A stretch of 43,551 bases of DNA from an uncultured Clostridia bacterium (GTDB lineage Bacteria > Bacillota > Clostridia > Christensenellales > Borkfalkiaceae). Shown here piece after piece: positions 6,558 through 14,567 of this stretch; position 1 is the stretch's first letter; the number at the start of each line of letters is the position of its first letter. The notes beneath the pieces were generated by a model. It made no database searches. It saw only the letters and a list, made by a program, of their open reading frames with translations, and was not told the DNA's origin. A program made the position numbers and the translations under genes. The DNA is taken from contig CANQUD010000016.1 in NCBI GenBank assembly GCA_947626935.1, forward strand, positions 1 to 43,551. Direction: 5' to 3'.

Positions 6558-8471
6558 TCACTTTCTCTCAACTGCTTTGAACTTGCAGTTGCTCTGGCAG
6601 ACGCCGCACTTGATGCACTTTGCGGGGTCGATCGCAAAGGAAGCGAGCTTATGACCGGGCGCGACATAGTCCGTCCTCGAGATCGCCGAAACGGGGCAGT
6701 TCCTCGAGCAGAGACCGCAGCCGATGCACTTCTCCTTGTCGATCGTGAAGCTGAGGAGCGCCTTGCAGACGCCCGCCGTGCAATGATGGTTGTAGATGTG
6801 ATCCTCGTATTCCTTTCTGAACTTGTTGAGCGTCGAAAGGACGGGGTTGGGAGCCGACTGACCGAGGGCGCAGAGGGAAGAGGACTTCATGTGCTCGGCG
6901 AGCGCTTCGATCTTCTCGATGTCGCCGTCCTCGCCCTTGCCTTCCGTGATCTTGGTGAGCAGGTCGAGAAGCCTTCTCGTGCCGATGCGGCAAGGCGTGC
7001 ACTTCCCGCACGATTCATCGGCGGTGAATTCGAGGTAGAACTTGGAGATATCGACCATGCAGGTATCTTCGTCGAGGACGATGAGACCGCCCGAACCCAT
7101 CATGGAGCCGATGGCGACGAGGTTATCGAAGTCGATGGGGGTGTCGATGAGGTCCGCGGGGATGCAGCCGCCCGAAGGACCGCCCGTCTGGGCAGCCTTG
7201 AACTTCTTCCCGTTCGGGATACCGCCGCCGATCTCCTCGACGATCTCGCGGAGCGTCGTGCCCATGGGGACCTCGACGAGTCCGACGTTGGTGATCTTTC
7301 CGCCGAGCGCAAAGACCTTCGTGCCCTTGGACCGTTCCGTTCCGATGGAGGAATACCACTTCGCACCCTTCATGATGATGGGGTTGATGTTCGCCCACGT
7401 CTCGACGTTGTTGAGGATCGTAGGCTTGCCGAAGAGACCCTTGACGGCGGGGAAAGGCGGACGGGGACGGGGTTCGCCGCGGTGACCCTCGATGGAAGTC
7501 ATGAGCGCGGTCTCCTCGCCGCAGACGAACGCGCCCGCGCCGAGACGGATGTCGATGTCGAAATCAAACCCGAGACCCAGAATGTTCTTGCCGAGAACGC
7601 CGTACTTGTGCGCCTGCTCGATCGCGATTTTCAATCTCTGGACGGCGACGGGGTACTCCGCACGGACGTAGATGTAGCCCTGATGTGCGCCGATCGCGTA
7701 GCCCGCGATGGTCATGGCTTCGAGCACGCTGTGGGGATCGCCCTCGAGCACGGAGCGGTCCATGAATGCGCCGGGGTCGCCCTCGTCGGCGTTGCAGCAG
7801 ACATACTTGATGTCGCCCTGCGAAGCCTTCGCAAAGCTCCACTTTCTGCCCGTGGGGAAGCCTGCGCCGCCCCTGCCGCGAAGTCCCGAGTCGAGCACTT
7901 CCTTGATGACATCGTCGGGAGTCATGGTGGTGAGGACCTTTTCGATGGCGGAATAGTCGCCCGCGGCGATCGCTTCCTCGATGTCCTCCGCCGCGATCAC
8001 GCCGCAGTTGCGGAGCGCGATCCGCATTTGTTTTTTATAGAAGGGCGTCTCTGCGAAGGGGGTGATGGAGCCGTCGGGGTGGACGGTATCCTTGTAGAGC
8101 AGTTCCTTGACGACTTCGCCGCCCTTGATGAGATGCTGTCTTACGACCGTCTCGACATGTTCGGGCGTCATCTGTGCGTAGAAGGCGCCTTCGGGATAGA
8201 CGATCATGATGGGACCGAGCGCACAGAGACCGAAGCAGCCCGTCTTGACGACGAGGACGTCGTCGATGCCGAGTTCCTTCATGGTCTTTTCGAGATGCTC
8301 GATGACCTGCATGGAGTGGGAGGATGTACAGCCCGTGCCGCCGCAGACGAGGACTTGCTTTCTGTACCCCGTGTGCTTCGCCATCTCTTCGGCTTGTTCC
8401 TTCACGAGCCGTCTGACGTCGATGAGTTCCTTTTTGCTTTGACGGATGGCGTCCAGTTCTTTCGTTGTCAT
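6558..8471 (-). CDS. hydB: [FeFe]-hydrogenase NuoF-like flavin subunit
   Basis: A 637-residue NADH-binding subunit, homologous to NuoF of complex I. It has an N-terminal thioredoxin-like [2Fe-2S] domain (CGGTGCTSS), then the NADH/FMN domain (GRGGAGFPTGRKW; CNADEGDPGAFMDR), the [4Fe-4S] motif CGKCTPCRIG, and two extra C-terminal ferredoxin motifs (CIGCGLCSRNC, CIKCGVCQSNC). That layout matches HydB of bifurcating hydrogenases, where the flavin splits electrons between NAD and ferredoxin. Its start overlaps the stop of hydC by four bases (8468-8471), so translation is coupled. Confidence 0.95.
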   Translation of the reverse strand: MTTKELDAIRQSKKELIDVRRLVKEQAEEMAKHTGYRKQVLVCGGTGCTSSHSMQVIEHLEKTMKELGIDDVLVVKTGCFGLCALGPIMIVYPEGAFYAQMTPEHVETVVRQHLIKGGEVVKELLYKDTVHPDGSITPFAETPFYKKQMRIALRNCGVIAAEDIEEAIAAGDYSAIEKVLTTMTPDDVIKEVLDSGLRGRGGAGFPTGRKWSFAKASQGDIKYVCCNADEGDPGAFMDRSVLEGDPHSVLEAMTIAGYAIGAHQGYIYVRAEYPVAVQRLKIAIEQAHKYGVLGKNILGLGFDFDIDIRLGAGAFVCGEETALMTSIEGHRGEPRPRPPFPAVKGLFGKPTILNNVETWANINPIIMKGAKWYSSIGTERSKGTKVFALGGKITNVGLVEVPMGTTLREIVEEIGGGIPNGKKFKAAQTGGPSGGCIPADLIDTPIDFDNLVAIGSMMGSGGLIVLDEDTCMVDISKFYLEFTADESCGKCTPCRIGTRRLLDLLTKITEGKGEDGDIEKIEALAEHMKSSSLCALGQSAPNPVLSTLNKFRKEYEDHIYNHHCTAGVCKALLSFTIDKEKCIGCGLCSRNCPVSAISRTDYVAPGHKLASFAIDPAKCIKCGVCQSNCKFKAVERK

Positions 8472-8965
8472 TTGGTTGCCTCCTTGTAGGAATCGAGGAT
8501 CCCCTTGACTTTATCGGGGGTGAGTCTGCCGTAGACCTCTTCGCCGATCATCATGACGGGAGCAAGCCCGCAGGCGCCGACGCAGCGGCAGCTGTCGATG
8601 GAGAACAGCCCGTCCTCGGTGCATTCGCCGCACTTGATGCCGAGTTCCTTCTCGACCTCTTCGAGGATCTTATCGGAGCCTTTGACGTAGCAAGCCGTCC
8701 CGAGGCACACGCTGATGCGGTTCTTTCCCTTGGGTTTGAGGGAGAACTGCGAGTAGAAGGTGACGACGCCGTACACCTCCGACAGAGAAATGCCCAGTCC
8801 TTCGGCGATCTTTTTCTGCACAGACATGGGCAGGTACCCGTAGATGCCTTGCGCTTCCTGCAAAATGTGCATCAGGCAACCGGGCGTTGAGCGGGATGCT
8901 TCGATGAGGGCGGAGAGGGCTTTTTCCTGTTCCGCCGTTCCGCATTTCGCTTCACATTGTTCCAT
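8468..8965 (-). CDS. hydC: [FeFe]-hydrogenase NuoE-like subunit
   Basis: A 165-residue NuoE/thioredoxin-like [2Fe-2S] protein, first gene of the hydrogenase operon. The four cluster cysteines appear as CLGTACY and, about 40 residues later, CRCVGAC. It pairs with HydB as the small electron-input subunit. A strong AAGGAGG lies just upstream of the ATG. The promoter at 9039-9067 leaves a leader of about 70 bases containing a perfect hairpin (8995-9015), which could be a control element. Confidence 0.93.
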   Translation of the reverse strand: MEQCEAKCGTAEQEKALSALIEASRSTPGCLMHILQEAQGIYGYLPMSVQKKIAEGLGISLSEVYGVVTFYSQFSLKPKGKNRISVCLGTACYVKGSDKILEEVEKELGIKCGECTEDGLFSIDSCRCVGACGLAPVMMIGEEVYGRLTPDKVKGILDSYKEATK

Positions 8966-8994
8966 ACCAACCTCCTTATGTTGTCATTCGGGAC

Positions 8995-9015
8995 ACCGTT
9001 TTCCGCAAAAACGGT
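8995..9015 (-). promoter_or_regulatory. Hairpin in the hydC leader
   Basis: ACCGTTTT (8995-9002) pairs with AAAACGGT (9008-9015) around CCGCA, between promoter and ribosome-binding site. No T-run follows, so it may act on mRNA stability or regulation rather than termination. Confidence 0.5.
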
Positions 9016-9038
9016 CCGTTTGAATTTACTGTATGAGT

Positions 9039-9067
9039 ATTATAACATAGACAAATTTATTTTTCAA
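9039..9067 (-). promoter_or_regulatory. Promoter of hydCBA
   Basis: Reading the minus strand, TTGAAA (9067-9062), a 17-bp spacer and TATAAT (9044-9039). No Rex-type TTAACAA dyad was seen. Confidence 0.8.
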
Positions 9068-9126
9068 CCTGTTTTTCGAAAATGACAGAAATTGTCGCAA
9101 AATTTATTTTTTTCCGCAAAAGAAAG

Positions 9127-9151
9127 CCGTCCCCCCGAAAAGAGGGGACGG
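9127..9151 (-). terminator. Terminator after ridA
   Basis: CCGTCCCC (9127-9134) pairs with GGGGACGG (9144-9151). On the minus strand the stem is followed by CTTTCTTTT. Confidence 0.75.
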
Positions 9152-9166
9152 AACATGAAAAAAAGT

Positions 9167-9538
9167 TCAAAGTTCGGCGATGCACTCGACTTCCGCAAGC
9201 ACGTTTTTGGGAAGGGCCCTGACGGCGACGCAGCTGCGTGCGGGCTTTTCGGGAAAGTACTTGCCGTAGACCTCGTTGAAGGGGGCAAAATCGCCCATAT
9301 CTGCGAGAAAACAGGTGGTCTTGACGACCTTGCCGAGGGACGTTCCCGCCGCTTCGAGCACGGCTTTGAGGTTCTTGCAGATCTGCTCCGCCTGCTCCTT
9401 GATGCCGCCCTCGACGACGTTCCCCGTCGCGGGATCGATGGGGATCTGCCCCGAAGTGAAGAGAAGGTTTCCCGTCCTGATCGCCTGCGAGTACGGTCCG
9501 ATCGCCGCGGGAGCCTGTTCAGTGTGGATCTTTTGCAT
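9167..9538 (-). CDS. ridA: RidA family 2-iminobutanoate/2-iminopropanoate deaminase
   Basis: A 123-residue RidA/YjgF protein, full length for the family. Hallmarks are GPYSQAI near the N terminus, [16 protein letters not shown] and [20 protein letters not shown], which includes the imine-binding arginine. RidA hydrolyses reactive enamine/imine products of threonine and serine dehydratases, protecting PLP enzymes. The next gene upstream on the same strand is a threonine ammonia-lyase, the source of its substrate, so the pair is functionally consistent. AAAAGGAG precedes the ATG. Confidence 0.93.
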   Translation of the reverse strand: MQKIHTEQAPAAIGPYSQAIRTGNLLFTSGQIPIDPATGNVVEGGIKEQAEQICKNLKAVLEAAGTSLGKVVKTTCFLADMGDFAPFNEVYGKYFPEKPARSCVAVRALPKNVLAEVECIAEL

Positions 9539-9551
9539 AGAAAACTCCTTT

Positions 9552-9833
9552 TTTTGAATTCAGAATTGAGAATGGAGAATGGAAAATTGTGGTGCTGTTA
9601 CCCTCTCCATGGGAGAGGGATGTCGCATCGCGACAGGGAGAGGGTCACCGCAGCCGTTCATCCAGAGCGAAGCGAAGGATCCCGGCAAACGGGCGGAGCA
9701 ACATTGTACCCCGTTGGTTTAATGGGATGCTTCACATTCGTTCAGCATGAGCGGGCGGGGCAGTATGAGCACGGGGCAGCATGAGCACGGCGGCGGTCCC
9801 TGACCCCCAAAGTAGGTGGGTCACCGCAGCTGT
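9552..9833. repeat. Intergenic repeat cluster
   Basis: No gene is seen here. CCCTCTCC-AT-GGGAGAGGG (9601-9619) and TGTCGC-ATC-GCGACA (9621-9635) are hairpins; 24 bases from 9617 recur exactly at 28573-28596. AGAGCGAAGCGAAGGATCCC (9664-9683) is a short repeat seen again near 31340. The 42-bp segment 9722-9763 recurs at 14121-14162 with one change. Confidence 0.7.
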
Positions 9834-11027
9834 TCACGAGATCTTAAACCCGTGCTCCTTGAGGGTGCGGCGGATGTGCGCGATGTGCTCAAAGTCGCGC
9901 GTCTCGATGTCGATGCGCACGAAACAGCCGATGATGCCCGTCTCGCCCGCATGTTCATGGTGGACGCTCGTAATGTTCGCCCCGCAGTCGGCGATGATGC
10001 CCGTCACCTTGACGAGCTGACCGGGCTGGTCGAGCAGCTCGATGTTGAGCGTGCACTTTCTGCCCGACATCAAGAGACCGCGGTCGATGATGCGGGAGAG
10101 AATGGTCACGTCGATGTTTCCGCCCGAGACGACGCAGCAGACGCGCTTTCCCTTGAGTTCGGGGAGCTTCCCCGCAAGGAGCGCCGCAACGGGGGTCGCA
10201 CCCGCCCCCTCGGCGATCATCTTTTCCTGTTCGAGAAGGGCGAGAATGGCGCGGGCGATCTCCTCGTCGGAGACGGTGACGACGCCGTTCACATACTTTT
10301 TGCACAGTTCATAGGTGAGGTTCCCGGGCTGCTTTACCGCGATCCCGTCTGCGATCGTCGAGACGGAGGGGAGACGCTCGATCCTGTTGTCACGGAGAGA
10401 ATTGAGCATCGAGGGAGCGCCCGCAGCCTGCACGCCGTACACTTTCACGTCGGGCGCGACGGACTTGATCGCAAAGGCGACGCCCGAGATGAGTCCGCCT
10501 CCGCCGACGGGCACAACGACGGCGTCCATGCCCTTGAGCTGTTCGGCGATCTCCAGCCCGATCGTTCCCTGCCCCGCGATGACGTCCTCGTCATCAAAGG
10601 GATGGATGAAGGTATATCCGTGCTCCTTCTGAAGTTCCAACGCCTTTTGGTAGGCGTCGTCGTAGACCCCGGGGACGAGACAGACCTCGGCGCCGTACTT
10701 CTTTGTCGCTTCGACTTTGGAAATGGGAGCGCCGGCGGGAAGGCAGATGAGGGAGCGGATGCCGTTCTTCGTCGCGGCGAGGGCGACGCCCTGCGCGTGG
10801 TTGCCCGCCGAACATGCGATGACGCCCCGCTTCTTTTCCTCGTCGGAGAGGCGGGACATCTTGTAGTAGGCGCCCCTGATTTTGAAGGACCCCGTCGTCT
10901 GCAAGTTTTCCGTCTTGAGGAACAGGTCATATTCGCCCGTGAGTTTTCCCGCCCGTATGACGTCCGTCCTGTGCGTGGCTTCGGAGAGAACTCTTTGAGC
11001 GTCTTTGATTTTTTCAAGTGTAAGCAT
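9834..11027 (-). CDS. ilvA: Threonine ammonia-lyase with ACT domain
   Basis: A 397-residue PLP enzyme that deaminates threonine to 2-oxobutanoate, for isoleucine synthesis or threonine breakdown. The PLP lysine is K49 in GSFKIRGAYYK. The cofactor-phosphate loop GGGGL is in VVPVGGGGLISG. The C-terminal 75 residues form one ACT domain, typical of the 400-residue type and probably a ligand-controlled switch. It has its own promoter (11048-11076) and GAGGAG before the ATG. ridA follows after a repeat-filled gap of 295 bp. Whether it acts in biosynthesis or catabolism cannot be settled. Confidence 0.92.
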   Translation of the reverse strand: MLTLEKIKDAQRVLSEATHRTDVIRAGKLTGEYDLFLKTENLQTTGSFKIRGAYYKMSRLSDEEKKRGVIACSAGNHAQGVALAATKNGIRSLICLPAGAPISKVEATKKYGAEVCLVPGVYDDAYQKALELQKEHGYTFIHPFDDEDVIAGQGTIGLEIAEQLKGMDAVVVPVGGGGLISGVAFAIKSVAPDVKVYGVQAAGAPSMLNSLRDNRIERLPSVSTIADGIAVKQPGNLTYELCKKYVNGVVTVSDEEIARAILALLEQEKMIAEGAGATPVAALLAGKLPELKGKRVCCVVSGGNIDVTILSRIIDRGLLMSGRKCTLNIELLDQPGQLVKVTGIIADCGANITSVHHEHAGETGIIGCFVRIDIETRDFEHIAHIRRTLKEHGFKIS

Positions 11028-11047
11028 GATTTCTCCTCGTATGCACC

Positions 11048-11076
11048 ATTATAGGCTTGTCGGAAGGAAATGTCAA
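11048..11076 (-). promoter_or_regulatory. Promoter of ilvA
   Basis: A perfect consensus on the minus strand: TTGACA (11076-11071), 17-bp spacer, TATAAT (11053-11048), about 20 bases before the ATG. Confidence 0.88.
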
Positions 11077-11085
11077 ACCCTTTCG

Positions 11086-11118
11086 GAAAAAAACGCTCTC
11101 CGTCAAGGGGAGCGCTTT
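11086..11118 (-). terminator. Terminator after the GDPD gene
   Basis: AACGCTCTCC (11092-11101) pairs with GGGGAGCGCTT (11107-11117). The minus strand continues into seven T residues. Confidence 0.75.
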
Positions 11119-11125
11119 TCGCAGA

Positions 11126-12973
11126 TCATTTTTTTGACCGATGACGCTTCGCCGTCAGCACGAGCGCACCCGCGGCGAGGAGCAGGAAGGAAGAGAGGGC
11201 GACCGCGGAAGAGACGCCGACGACGCCGAAGCAGCCGCCTCTGCTGCCGATCCCGCCTCCGCCCGACCCCAAATACACGTGGAAAACGGGCGTATAGTAG
11301 GTCATATCTCCCGAGACATACTTGGCGATGACGGAATAGAACCCGCTGTCATTGGGATCGTCCGAACCGCCTGCCCGAAGATAGACGACTTCGCCGATGA
11401 CGTCGACGGTCTCCCCGTCGTATCTGACCGCAGTAAGAGGCGCCCGATCGCCGATGGAAGCGGACTTCGCCCCGATGACGGTTTGCCCCATCACGACGCG
11501 ATAGATGTCGGCTTTTTGGTTGAGATGGTCGGCGACGTTGTTGGTAAGACCCGTGAGACCCTTCTCAAAGGCTTCGTCCACGGCGTTTCCGTCCGCTTGC
11601 GTCCAGTACCAGCCGATGACGCCCCTGTCGCGGAGGTATTTTTCGTTGAATTCCTTGGTCGAGGAACCGTTCGTGCTGACGGCGCAGCTGTACTGCCCGA
11701 GTTTGGGGAGCATTTCGGCGAAATTCTTCTCGCTGTAACTGTTGAGATCGGCGGTCGGGATTTCGGGCAGAAGGCGGCGCATCTCCTCGAGATTGGGATA
11801 GTCGAAGGCGATGACGACGATGTTTTCGTAGAAGTTTTCCTTGTCTAAAATTTCCTTTAACCGTGTAACAAGCGCGGTATTTTTCGTCTTGATCTCAAAG
11901 ACGAGGATGGCGTCCGAAAACCGAAAGGCGGAGAGGATCTCTGTGAGCGTGGGGATCTTTTCCTCGGGAGAATGGGCAATGAGGGAGTACTCTTTCACCT
12001 CGGCAAGGGTCATCGATTCGATGTTTCCCTCGCCGTTCGTCGTGCGGCGGATATCGTCGTCGTGCATCATGACGATCTCGCCGTCCTTCGTCAGTTTTCC
12101 GTCCAGCTCCACATGGGTCGCACCCGCCTCGATCGCCGCCTTCGTCCCGCTGACCGAGTTCTCATTGTACTGCATCTGCAGTCCGCGGTGGGCGACGTTG
12201 AAGGGCATCCGCGCATGGACGGGTTCCGTAAAACTCTCAAACACGTCATAGGTAGCCGAAAAATCTTCGGTCACGATGCCGTACGCGCCGTTTACGATCG
12301 CGCCAATGTCGTCGAATTCGTCGGAAGAGATCGCCCAGACGGCTTTGAAGCGGCTCTGGAGATAGGTCACTCTCTCCCAAGTCGCTTCCTCGGCGGAGAG
12401 CATGACGACGCCCGCCCCACAGAGGGACGCCGCTCGGACATATTCATAGTTGCTCTCTGACCATGCGGCATCCGAACGGATGTGCAGGACGCCGCGGATG
12501 TTCGGGCAGGCGTCGCGGACGGACTTGACGAGCACGGGGTCGGAAGAGAGCACGGCGGTGTCGACGAGTCCGCTCTCCCTGATGTAGGAGATGAGCGCTT
12601 CCGCCTCGGGAGCCGTCTCGACGGCGAGGATGGGAATGACCTTCGCGCGGATGGAATTGACCGTATCCGCAAGCGTCCCGATCGCGTTTCCGTCCTCATC
12701 AACGACGTTTTTTTGCGCACTGATGTGCAGAATTGCGCTCCCCGGGCGCCTTCCCGTCAGGGAACTGCGCAGCTCGGTGAGGTCGGGGGCGCTCTTGACG
12801 TCAAAGATGACCGTCGGCGGATTGATGAGGGACGTTTCCGCCTGATAGGTGTCGGAGAGGAGAACGTTCTCCGCCGCGTGCGCCTGTGCGGCGGGGACAG
12901 AGAAAAATGCGCCGCCGAACGCGAGACAGACCGCCAGCAACGCACTTGTCACAAAGAATTTCGATTTTCGCAT
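11126..12973 (-). CDS. Secreted, membrane-anchored glycerophosphodiester phosphodiesterase
   Basis: A 615-residue extracytoplasmic protein with an N-terminal signal peptide (about 1-33) and a C-terminal membrane helix (about 583-607) followed by basic residues, so the enzyme faces outward. The catalytic GDPD barrel covers about 255-500: AHRG (261-264), NEN (270-272), ELD (289-291) and HDDD (from 304). These are the usual metal and substrate residues for splitting glycerophosphodiesters, perhaps from lipids or teichoic acids. Residues 50-245 look like a second, degenerate barrel (ending GIVTEDF) without the HRG motif. A beta-rich segment (about 515-575) and a Gly/Ser linker precede the anchor. 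Confidence 0.85.
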   Translation of the reverse strand: MRKSKFFVTSALLAVCLAFGGAFFSVPAAQAHAAENVLLSDTYQAETSLINPPTVIFDVKSAPDLTELRSSLTGRRPGSAILHISAQKNVVDEDGNAIGTLADTVNSIRAKVIPILAVETAPEAEALISYIRESGLVDTAVLSSDPVLVKSVRDACPNIRGVLHIRSDAAWSESNYEYVRAASLCGAGVVMLSAEEATWERVTYLQSRFKAVWAISSDEFDDIGAIVNGAYGIVTEDFSATYDVFESFTEPVHARMPFNVAHRGLQMQYNENSVSGTKAAIEAGATHVELDGKLTKDGEIVMMHDDDIRRTTNGEGNIESMTLAEVKEYSLIAHSPEEKIPTLTEILSAFRFSDAILVFEIKTKNTALVTRLKEILDKENFYENIVVIAFDYPNLEEMRRLLPEIPTADLNSYSEKNFAEMLPKLGQYSCAVSTNGSSTKEFNEKYLRDRGVIGWYWTQADGNAVDEAFEKGLTGLTNNVADHLNQKADIYRVVMGQTVIGAKSASIGDRAPLTAVRYDGETVDVIGEVVYLRAGGSDDPNDSGFYSVIAKYVSGDMTYYTPVFHVYLGSGGGGIGSRGGCFGVVGVSSAVALSSFLLLAAGALVLTAKRHRSKK

Positions 12974-12980
12974 AGGATCC

Positions 12981-12997
12981 TCACAAATGATTTGTGA
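12981..12997. promoter_or_regulatory. 17-bp palindrome in the GDPD leader
   Basis: TCACAAATGATTTGTGA is a perfect dyad around one central base. It lies between the -10 box and the ribosome-binding site, where a bound repressor would block transcription. Confidence 0.5.
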
Positions 12998-12999
12998 AT

Positions 13000-13028
13000 A
13001 TTGTACTATAAATGAAAATATTTGTCAA
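13000..13028 (-). promoter_or_regulatory. Promoter of the GDPD gene
   Basis: TTGACA (13028-13023), 17-bp spacer, TACAAT (13005-13000) on the minus strand. The -35 overlaps the stop codon of the EamA gene. Confidence 0.82.
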
Positions 13029-13921
13029 GATGTTTTTCTCTTTTGTTCATTTTTTCTCTTGAAAGAGCGATAGATCTGATTCCCGACGGCGGCGGAGATG
13101 ATGACGACGTAGCCGATGATGCTCATTGTCTTGGGCGTCTGCGAGAGGAAGAAGAATCCGAGGAGCGCCGCAAAGAGCACCTGCGCGTAGTCGAACACGG
13201 CGATCTCCTTCGCGGGCGCCTGTCTGTAGGCGGCGGTGATGAAGAACTGTCCGCCCGTCGCCGCCCCGCCCGCAAGGAGCAGATACAGCCACTGCATGCC
13301 GCTCATGGGGGTGAATCCGACGATAAAAAAGGGGAGCGCGACCGCCGTCGAAAATGCCGAAAAGAAGAACACCGTCATCAGCCCGCGTTCCCCCTTGACC
13401 GCCAAAATTCTGACACATGTGTACGCAAAACCCGCACATGCCCCGCTCAAAAATCCCGAGAGGGCGGGCAGGATTTCGATGTCGAATTTGGGTTCGATGA
13501 CGCACACCGCCCCCGCAAAGGCGAGGAGCACGAAGATGATCTCGGGAATGGACGGACGTTCCCGCAAGAGGAGAACGGAAAAGAGGATGGCGAAGAAGGG
13601 GGAGAGCTTGTTGAGAATGGACGCGTCGGAGATGGCGGGCAGGTGATCGATGGCGTAAAAGTTCAGGATGACGCCGAGGAAGCCGAGCGCCGAACGGAGA
13701 AAGAGCCAGAGAAGGCTTCCCTTTCCCGCGATCCTGAATTTTTCCTTCTGAAAGAGGAGGATGAAAAAGACGACGACGGTCGTGAGGGCGTTGCGGAAAA
13801 AGACCTTCTGCATGACGGGAAGGTCTCCCGCGAGGTTCACGAAGAGGTTCATGCAGGCGAAACATGCCGCCGCACCCAAGATAAACAGGACCCCAAGTCC
13901 CTTTTTTGTCGTCCTGTGCAT
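13025..13921 (-). CDS. EamA/DMT-family transporter
   Basis: A 298-residue integral membrane protein with ten hydrophobic segments in two repeated halves, the drug/metabolite transporter (EamA) layout. Such proteins export or import amino acids, nucleosides or small drugs; the substrate cannot be inferred. The start at 13921 (MHRTTKKG) is chosen because the frame upstream is not membrane-like and overlaps repeats. TATAAT of the promoter ends only six bases before this ATG, so the transcript is probably leaderless. Confidence 0.85.
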   Translation of the reverse strand: MHRTTKKGLGVLFILGAAACFACMNLFVNLAGDLPVMQKVFFRNALTTVVVFFILLFQKEKFRIAGKGSLLWLFLRSALGFLGVILNFYAIDHLPAISDASILNKLSPFFAILFSVLLLRERPSIPEIIFVLLAFAGAVCVIEPKFDIEILPALSGFLSGACAGFAYTCVRILAVKGERGLMTVFFFSAFSTAVALPFFIVGFTPMSGMQWLYLLLAGGAATGGQFFITAAYRQAPAKEIAVFDYAQVLFAALLGFFFLSQTPKTMSIIGYVVIISAAVGNQIYRSFKRKNEQKRKTS

Positions 13922-13927
13922 GGTATT

Positions 13928-13956
13928 ATTATATGCTGCTTCCAGCAAAATGTCAA
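13928..13956 (-). promoter_or_regulatory. Promoter of the EamA gene, leaderless arrangement
   Basis: TTGACA, 17-bp spacer and TATAAT on the minus strand, followed by AATACC and then the ATG. The expected transcription start falls at or within a base or two of the start codon. Confidence 0.8.
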
Positions 13957-13979
13957 GTTTCTTGCCCAACACAAAAAAA

Positions 13980-14004
13980 CGGGAGCGTCCCTCGCTCCCG
14001 TTTT
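13980..14004. terminator. Orphan terminator-like hairpin
   Basis: CGGGAGCG (13980-13987) pairs with CGCTCCCG (13993-14000), with A-run before and TTTT after, so it can work on either strand. No gene ends beside it. Confidence 0.55.
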
Positions 14005-14220
14005 CGGATGAGATCTGTTCAGGTGTTTTCCGTCCGCCCGCGGTCGCGCCGCCCTTCGACACCATAAAAAACGTGCTGGCGGGGCGAAATGACGTAGAAC
14101 AATGTTGCTCCGTAGGTTTCATGGGATGCTTCACATTCGTTCAGCATGAGCGTGCGGGGCAGCGAGGGGACACTCCGTCATTCCGTCCCGTCCGACGCGT
14201 CATTCTCTCCCGCGTGCATA
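14005..14220. repeat. Gene-free stretch with a 42-bp repeat
   Basis: No gene is supported here. The segment 14121-14162 is a near-perfect copy (one change) of 9722-9763, beginning ATGGGATGCTTCACATTCGT. The preceding ACAATGTTG resembles, inverted, the CAACATTGT beside the other copy. Confidence 0.65.
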
Positions 14221-14261
14221 ATCTCTTTCCGAACGTCCAAACTGCTTGCAGGAGGGAAGAA

Positions 14262-14507
14262 ATGGTCATTGCAAACATTATCTCTTATATCCTCGTGCTG
14301 ACGGGTGCGCTGAACTGGGGTCTCTTCGGGATCTTCAACTTCAACCTCGTATCCGCCATCTTTCAAGGACCGCGGGCGATCGGCTCCATCATCATCTATT
14401 CGCTGATCGCGCTTGCGGCGCTCTGGCTCATCATTTCGCCGATCATCACGAACGGCGCTCTCAAATTGATGGGGAACAGGGAAGTGCGCGAGACGAACCG
14501 TACCTGA
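14262..14507 (+). CDS. DUF378 small membrane protein
   Basis: An 81-residue protein with two hydrophobic segments separated by a short turn. The family signature GALNWGLFGIFNFNLV identifies DUF378 (YuzA-like). The start has an excellent GGAGGG six bases upstream. The function of the family is unknown. A strong terminator follows at 14525-14562, and feoA starts right behind it. Confidence 0.85.
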   Translation: MVIANIISYILVLTGALNWGLFGIFNFNLVSAIFQGPRAIGSIIIYSLIALAALWLIISPIITNGALKLMGNREVRETNRT

Positions 14508-14524
14508 AAAGGTGCGGCAAGGCG

Positions 14525-14562
14525 TGCGGACGGGCATATTTTTGCTCCCGTCCGCATTTTTT
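14525..14562 (+). terminator. Terminator between DUF378 gene and feoA
   Basis: TGCGGACGGG (14525-14534) pairs with CCCGTCCGCA (14547-14556), followed by six T residues. The feoA start lies only five bases beyond the T-run, so the hairpin may also act as a leader attenuator. Confidence 0.85.
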
Positions 14563-14567
14563 ATGAT

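Noticed and set aside
6651-8489. 612-residue open frame opposite hydB
   Set aside because: Antisense shadow of hydB with no recognisable motif or ribosome-binding site.
13922-14134. Upstream extension of the EamA frame to a GTG at 14134
   Set aside because: The extension crosses the promoter, an orphan terminator and a 42-bp intergenic repeat, and is not membrane-like.
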